In this document: one piece after another, positions 58,056-64,000 of the stretch | Layout of the letters: every line of letters starts with the position of its first letter | How positions within the stretch are numbered: position 1 is the stretch's first letter | Source of the DNA: Rhodocyclaceae bacterium | Lineage (GTDB): Bacteria > Pseudomonadota > Gammaproteobacteria > Burkholderiales > Rhodocyclaceae | Assembly (NCBI GenBank): GCA_030824275.1 | Contig: JAVBXY010000016.1 | Coordinates: forward strand, 51,807-115,806 | DNA: 64,000 nucleotides | Reading direction: 5' to 3' | Translations under genes and position numbers: made by a program | Notes under the pieces: model-generated | What the model was told of the DNA's origin: nothing | The model's database searches: none | The model's input: the letters and a program-made list of their open reading frames with translations, nothing else

Positions 58056-58525
58056 TGCCCCGCCGGAGAAGTCGGCGCTGGCGGTACGGCGGCACCCGGC
58101 TCACCGGCAGCAGGCTTCTTCGGTTCCTTGTCGACATAGACGAGTTCACTGTCCTTTACCTGAAAGGTGCCGATCAGGTCACCAGGCGACGGTGGCGGCT
58201 CCTTGTACTGCTGCAACTGGCAGGACTTGAGTTCGGTGACGTACCAGCGCTTGCCCGTATTGAGGATGAATACGCCCGGTGTGGGGCGATAAACGTCCAT
58301 CTTCAGCCGCTCGACGACAACGCCGGGCATGGGATGGCGACGCATGCAGGCCGGCATGCCAGCAACCACCAGCTCCGTCGTCCAGTCGGACCCGTAATAG
58401 GCCTGCTGCCTTGTAATGCTCAAGGAGCGGTCACCGGACCCCATCATGAAAGCGGCCTGTTGCGAATTGCCGCAGGCACTAAGAAGAAGGGCCAAGGCCG
58501 GAATCAGGATTCGCTTCATCATCAC
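58052..58525 (-). CDS. Putative lipoprotein, function unknown
   Basis: Lipobox [21 protein letters not shown]; overlaps neighbours by 4 nt. Confidence 0.75.
   Translation of the reverse strand: MMMKRILIPALALLLSACGNSQQAAFMMGSGDRSLSITRQQAYYGSDWTTELVVAGMPACMRRHPMPGVVVERLKMDVYRPTPGVFILNTGKRWYVTELKSCQLQQYKEPPPSPGDLIGTFQVKDSELVYVDKEPKKPAAGEPGAAVPPAPTSPAGQ
58067..58091 (+). repeat. 25-bp dispersed motif copy 14: AGAAGTCGGCGCTGGCGGTACGGCG
   Basis: 3' end of lipoprotein gene (antisense; AVPPAPTS). Confidence 0.85.
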
Positions 58526-59559
58526 TCCATCAATCGCCAGGCGACGGTCTCGCCAGCGCGCAGGGGCACCAGCGGGTCACCGGGGAAATAGTCCAGACTG
58601 GCCGGAATCGGCATCGGCTCGCGTTGCAAGGTGATCTTGCCAGCATTGCGTGGCAAGCCATAGTAATCGGCGCCGAAGAAGCTGGCGAAACCTTCCAGCT
58701 TGTCCAGCGCGCCCGCCGCCTCGAAGGCCTCGGCATACAACTCGATGCCAGCGTTCGCGGTGTAGCAGCCGGCACAGCCGCAGGCCGCCTCCTTGGTGCT
58801 CTTCGCATGGGGCGCGGAATCGGTGCCGAGGAAGAACTTCGGGCTACCCGAAATCGCCGCCGCCACCAGCGCCTGGCGATGAACCTCGCGCTTGAGCACG
58901 GGCAGGCAGTAGTGGTGCGGACGGATGCCGCCAACAAAGAGTGCGTTGCGATTGAGCAGCAGATGGTGCGCCGTAATGGTCGCCGCGATATTGGCACCGG
59001 CATCGCGGACGAACTGGGCGCCGTCCCTGGTCGTGATGTGTTCGAGCACCACATTGAGCGCCGGGAAATCGCGCAGCAGCGGCGAGAGCACGGTGTCGAT
59101 GAAGACCGCCTCGCGGTCGAAGACATCCACCGCCGGATCGGTGACTTCGCCATGCACCAGCAGCGGCACGCCGAGCGTTTCCATGCGGGCCAGCGCCGCC
59201 GCGCACTTTTTCAAATCGGTGACGCCAGCATCGGAATTGGTGGTGGCACCAGCCGGGTAAAGCTTGAGCGCCTTGACGAAGCCGCTGGCCTTGACCGCAT
59301 CGATCTCGGCGGCCGGCGTGTTGTCGGTGAGATACAGGGTCATCAGTGGCTCGAAAGTCGGCCCTGGCGGCACGGCGGCCAGGATGCGCTCGCGATACGC
59401 AGCGGCCAGTGCCACGGTGGTGACCGGCGGCCGCAGATTCGGCATGACGATGGCGCGGGCAAAGCGGCGCGCGGTGTCCGGCAGCACGGCGGCCAGTGCG
59501 GCATCGTCGCGCAGGTGCAGGTGCCAGTCGTCGGGGCGGGTGATGGTAAGTGCTTGCAT
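58522..59559 (-). CDS. pyrC: Dihydroorotase
   Basis: [44 protein letters not shown]. Confidence 0.97.
   Translation of the reverse strand: MQALTITRPDDWHLHLRDDAALAAVLPDTARRFARAIVMPNLRPPVTTVALAAAYRERILAAVPPGPTFEPLMTLYLTDNTPAAEIDAVKASGFVKALKLYPAGATTNSDAGVTDLKKCAAALARMETLGVPLLVHGEVTDPAVDVFDREAVFIDTVLSPLLRDFPALNVVLEHITTRDGAQFVRDAGANIAATITAHHLLLNRNALFVGGIRPHHYCLPVLKREVHRQALVAAAISGSPKFFLGTDSAPHAKSTKEAACGCAGCYTANAGIELYAEAFEAAGALDKLEGFASFFGADYYGLPRNAGKITLQREPMPIPASLDYFPGDPLVPLRAGETVAWRLME
59353..59377 (+). repeat. 25-bp dispersed motif copy 15: GAAAGTCGGCCCTGGCGGCACGGCG
   Basis: Inside pyrC (antisense; AVPPGPTF). Confidence 0.8.
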
Positions 59560-59568
59560 AGGGCCGGA

Positions 59569-60408
59569 TTATACGTTTTCGTCTTTCAGCGCCAGGGCGC
59601 GGGCGTAGAGCGCATTCTTCGGCTGGCCAGTGATTTCGGCGGCCAGCTTGGCCGCTTGCTTGACCGGCAGTTCGGCCAGCAGCGCAGCCAGCACCCGGTC
59701 GGATTCGACGTCGAGCCCTTCGCGCGGCGGCGGGCCGGAGACCACCAGCACGAACTCGCCGCGACTGCGATTGGGGTCGGCCGCCAGCCAGGCGGAGGCT
59801 TCCGCCAGCGGCAACTTCTCGATCTGCTCGAACATCTTGGTAAGTTCGCGGGCGATGACGATTTCCCGCTGCGGCTCCAGCGTCGCGGCGAGGTCGGCGA
59901 TAGTCTCGGCGACACGATGCGGCGCTTCGTAGAACACCAGCGCCGCCTGCACGCCCGCAAGTTCGCCGATCGCCGTCCTGCGGGCGCCGACTTTTGCCGG
60001 GAGGAAGCCGACGAACAGAAAGCGCTCGTCGGCCAGACCCGCTGCCGACATCGCGGCGATGGCCGCATTCGGCCCCGGCAGCGGGATCACTCGGAAGCCG
60101 GCAGCGCGCACGGCAGCCACCGCTCGCGCGCCGGGATCGGAGACGCCGGGCGTGCCGGCATCCGAAATCATGGCGATGCGCTTGCCGTCGCCGAGCAGGC
60201 GCAGCAGCTTTTCGGCGGCCTCGTTTTCGTTGTGCTGGTGCAGGGCCAGGGTCTGCGCCTTGATACCGTGGTGATCAAGCAGGTGTCGCGCGTGGCGGGT
60301 ATCCTCGCAGGCGACGAGATCGGCGGCGCGCAGGGTTTCCAGCGCCCGCAGGCTGATGTCGCCGAGGTTCCCGATGGGCGTGGCGACCACATACAATGCA
60401 TTTTCCAT
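59569..60408 (-). CDS. rsmI: 16S rRNA (cytidine(1402)-2'-O)-methyltransferase
   Basis: ALYVVATPIGNLGDISLRALETLRAADLVACEDTRHA; ISDAGTPGVSDPG. Confidence 0.96.
   Translation of the reverse strand: MENALYVVATPIGNLGDISLRALETLRAADLVACEDTRHARHLLDHHGIKAQTLALHQHNENEAAEKLLRLLGDGKRIAMISDAGTPGVSDPGARAVAAVRAAGFRVIPLPGPNAAIAAMSAAGLADERFLFVGFLPAKVGARRTAIGELAGVQAALVFYEAPHRVAETIADLAATLEPQREIVIARELTKMFEQIEKLPLAEASAWLAADPNRSRGEFVLVVSGPPPREGLDVESDRVLAALLAELPVKQAAKLAAEITGQPKNALYARALALKDENV
59971..59995 (-). repeat. 25-bp dispersed motif copy 16: AAAAGTCGGCGCCCGCAGGACGGCG
   Basis: Inside rsmI (sense; KVGARRTA). Confidence 0.8.
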
Positions 60409-60443
60409 GGGTGGCATTGTCACCGGCCGATGAAGACGACGCA

Positions 60444-60800
60444 ATGGGCCTGATACAAACGAACGCGCAAACGAAGGGGCAGGCCGGCGAACAGCGCGCG
60501 GCCGAGTATCTGGCCGGACAAGGCCTGCACGTGATCGAACGCAATTTCCGCGTCAAGGGCGGCGAGATCGACCTGATCTGCCGCGATGGCGCCATGACGG
60601 TCTTCGTCGAGGTGCGCCTGCGCAGCAGTACCGCTTTCGGCGGCGCCGGCGCCAGCATCACCGTCGCCAAGCAGACCCGGCTGATCCTCGCCGCCCGCCA
60701 CTGGCTGGTCCGCCACGGTGAAGTGCCCTGCCGCTTCGATTGCGTGCTGATCGACGGCGACAAACTGGAATGGTTGCGCGATGCGTTCGGCGCTGATTAG
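60444..60800 (+). CDS. YraN/UPF0102 family endonuclease-like protein
   Basis: TKGQAGEQRAAEYLAGQGLHVIERNFRVKGGEIDLICRDGAMTVFVEVRLRS; divergent to rsmI. Confidence 0.93.
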   Translation: MGLIQTNAQTKGQAGEQRAAEYLAGQGLHVIERNFRVKGGEIDLICRDGAMTVFVEVRLRSSTAFGGAGASITVAKQTRLILAARHWLVRHGEVPCRFDCVLIDGDKLEWLRDAFGAD

Positions 60801-61149
60801 CCTGCTCCTCGCCGGCTTCGTCTCCTTGGCCGCCGCCAGCGAAGTCCGCATCCTGGTCCAGAGTTCGCCCCTGGCCGGCTTCCGCTACCATGAGGGGGAG
60901 CAACTGTGGACGCAGTTGAAGCCGGGCGACCGCCTGAGTCTGGTGCGCGAGGCGGATAATCCCCACGATCCGAAGGCCGTGCGTATCGACTGGAATGGCC
61001 GTGTTCTGGGCTACCTGCCCCGCCGCGAGAACGGCGCCGTGGCGGCGGCCCTGGATGCTGGCGAGGCTGTGGACGCCCGCATCGCCAAGCTGAGAGAACA
61101 CCGGAACCCGCGCCTGCGTGTGCTGATCGAAGTCTTCGTAAGGCTGTAA
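60781..61149 (+). CDS. HIRAN-domain protein with predicted N-terminal signal peptide
   Basis: MRSALISLLLAGFVSLAAA; VREADNPHDPKAVRIDWNGRVLGYLPRREN HIRAN core. Confidence 0.85.
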   Translation: MRSALISLLLAGFVSLAAASEVRILVQSSPLAGFRYHEGEQLWTQLKPGDRLSLVREADNPHDPKAVRIDWNGRVLGYLPRRENGAVAAALDAGEAVDARIAKLREHRNPRLRVLIEVFVRL

Positions 61150-62495
<1,346 letters not shown>

Positions 62496-62506
62496 GCCAA
62501 ACCGCC

Positions 62507-63079
62507 CTAAACAGCCTTTAGTCCCGTCGTCAGGCGCAGCAAGTCGGCGACGCATTTTTCCAGCATGGCACGCTGGCTCGCATCGGCGAGCTGGCCGTCG
62601 GCGGCGTAGGCCTGGTCGGCTCGCCCCAGGGCCATCTGCCCAGGCGCCACCGTCACCCCCAGATTCGATAGCAACAGCCGCAGGTGCGGCAAACCGCGTA
62701 TGCCGCCCAGGACACCCGCCGAGGCGGCGAAGAGCGCGGCCGTCTTGCCGGCGAACGGTGGTGGTGCGTCGGCCAGCGGGCGCGAGACCCAATCGATGGT
62801 GTTCTTCAACAGCGGCGTGAAGAAGCCGTTGTACTCGGGCGAGGCGATCAGGAAGCCATCGTGGCCGGCGAACTGCGCCTTGAGTTCCCGCGCCGCCGCC
62901 GGCAGACCCTCTGCCGCCTCCAGATCACCGTCATAGAGCGGCAGCAGGGACGGCGTCAGCGCCAGTTCCGTCACCTCGGCACCAAGCGAACGGGCATGGG
63001 CGACGGCCAGACCCAGCAGGCGGCGATTGATGGAGTCGCGGCGGGCGCTACCGCAGAAGGCGAGAAGGCGAACGGTCAT
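62507..63079 (-). CDS. NADPH-dependent FMN reductase family protein
   Basis: LLAFCGSARRDSINRRLLGLAVAHARSLGAEV; ASPEYNGFFTPLLKNTIDWVSRP. Confidence 0.93.
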   Translation of the reverse strand: MTVRLLAFCGSARRDSINRRLLGLAVAHARSLGAEVTELALTPSLLPLYDGDLEAAEGLPAAARELKAQFAGHDGFLIASPEYNGFFTPLLKNTIDWVSRPLADAPPPFAGKTAALFAASAGVLGGIRGLPHLRLLLSNLGVTVAPGQMALGRADQAYAADGQLADASQRAMLEKCVADLLRLTTGLKAV

Positions 63080-63111
63080 GGCTGTGCTCCGGAATGGAAT
63101 CGGGCAATTAT

Positions 63112-63136
63112 AAAAGTCGGCGATGGCGATACGGCG
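63112..63136 (+). repeat. 25-bp dispersed motif copy 17: AAAAGTCGGCGATGGCGATACGGCG
   Basis: Intergenic between FMN reductase and rfaE2; 3' ATACGGCG unit duplicated in tandem. Confidence 0.9.
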
Positions 63137-63185
63137 ATACGGCGACGCCTGGCTCGCCGCCGCTGCGGGCCGGTAGAATCCCGTC

Positions 63186-63674
63186 ATGGACTATCCCGCC
63201 CCCGCCTTCGAGGCCAAGATCACCGCGCCCGCCGATCTCGCTGCGCGCATCGCCACCCTTCCCCGCCCGCTGGTGTTCACCAACGGCTGCTTCGACATCC
63301 TGCATCGCGGCCACGTCACTTACCTGGCTCAGGCCCGCTCGCTGGGCGCCAGCCTGATCGTCGCCGCCAATTCCGATGCCTCGGTGAAACGCCTGGGCAA
63401 GGGCGACGAGCGTCCGGTGAATGCACTGGCCGACCGCATGGCGCTGCTGGCCTCCCTCGAATGCGTCAGCCTCGTCACCTGGTTCGACGAGGACACACCC
63501 ATCGAACGCATCCGCGACTGCCGGCCCGACGTGCTGGTCAAGGGCGGCGACTGGGCGGTGGAAAAGATCGTCGGCTATCGCGAGGTGATGGATTGGGGCG
63601 GTAGCGTGCATTCGATCCCCTTCATCCACCAGCGCTCGACAACGGCTTTACTGGAAAAAATCCGCACCCTCTAG
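63186..63674 (+). CDS. rfaE2: D-glycero-beta-D-manno-heptose 1-phosphate adenylyltransferase
   Basis: LVFTNGCFDILHRGHVTYLAQARSLGASLIVAANSDASVKRLGKG. Confidence 0.95.
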   Translation: MDYPAPAFEAKITAPADLAARIATLPRPLVFTNGCFDILHRGHVTYLAQARSLGASLIVAANSDASVKRLGKGDERPVNALADRMALLASLECVSLVTWFDEDTPIERIRDCRPDVLVKGGDWAVEKIVGYREVMDWGGSVHSIPFIHQRSTTALLEKIRTL

Positions 63675-63685
63675 AAAGGCGCCTG

Positions 63686-64000
63686 ATGAAACTGCTCGGT
63701 CTCGATGCTCTGCTACGCCAACTTGCCGCGCACGCCGGCACGCCCTTTCATCACCTCCCGCCTTCCGCATTGCCGACGCTCGACGGCATCCTGCGCGTGT
63801 TCGAACTGCATCAAGGCGACCAGCTCGTCCTTGGACTGAGGAAGGGACAAGGCGCCTATGTCTCCGTCCTCGCCGGCACTGGCGAGGCCCGCCTCGGCAA
63901 CGGCACGGTGCTGGCCTTGCAGGCTGGACGCACGGAATTGGTGACACCCAGAGCCGACGAGACCTTCACGGTGAATGGCAAGGATCTGTTGTTCTGCGTC
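63686..64000 (+). CDS. Hypothetical protein, truncated by window end
   Basis: Open frame MKLLGLDALLRQLAAHAGTPFHHLPPSALPTLDGILRVFELHQGD... Confidence 0.45.
   Translation, partial: MKLLGLDALLRQLAAHAGTPFHHLPPSALPTLDGILRVFELHQGDQLVLGLRKGQGAYVSVLAGTGEARLGNGTVLALQAGRTELVTPRADETFTVNGKDLLFCV

Noticed and set aside
62538-62560. GCAAGTCGGCGACGC in FMN reductase gene
   Set aside because: Matches only the first block; no spacing-correct ACGGCG.

Overview
A 64 kb, GC-rich chromosomal window that looks betaproteobacterial (taxon inferred from gene content and order only). It carries mostly ordinary core and accessory genes: cspA-clpS-clpA, a large sensory/two-component cluster, rraA, the glyoxylate shunt (aceA, aceB), a TetR/HlyD/ABC export cluster, lrgAB-like genes, argD, galE, rpe-gph-trpEGDC, a second PP2C/two-component cluster, an RND efflux operon with an embedded sulfide:quinone-oxidoreductase-like gene, a TRAP transporter operon with a GntR regulator, rnpB, pyrC, rsmI-yraN-HIRAN-diaA/gmhA-BON and rfaE2. 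I saw no tRNA, rRNA, CRISPR array, prophage or intact IS. The strongest unexplained signal is a dispersed, fixed-length, bipartite 25-bp motif, 5'-AAAAGTCGGCGCTGGCRRNACGGCG-3'. I found 17 copies by eye on both strands, in intergenic gaps and inside genes (including trpE, trpC, pyrC, rsmI, LysR, FtsX permease and kinase linkers). It behaves like an uptake- or recognition-type genome signal, or a very small interspersed repeat. Other candidates are a Trp-rich leader peptide before trpE, an Arg-rich leader peptide plus terminator before argD, alternative pairing at the rnpB 3' end, paired palindromic operators before aceA, a FadR-type operator at the TRAP/GntR divergent promoter, and two patches of gene debris (REC-GGDEF and OMP fragments; HrgA-like and DinD-like fragments). 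All assignments come from reading the sequence and ORF translations; no database searches were run.
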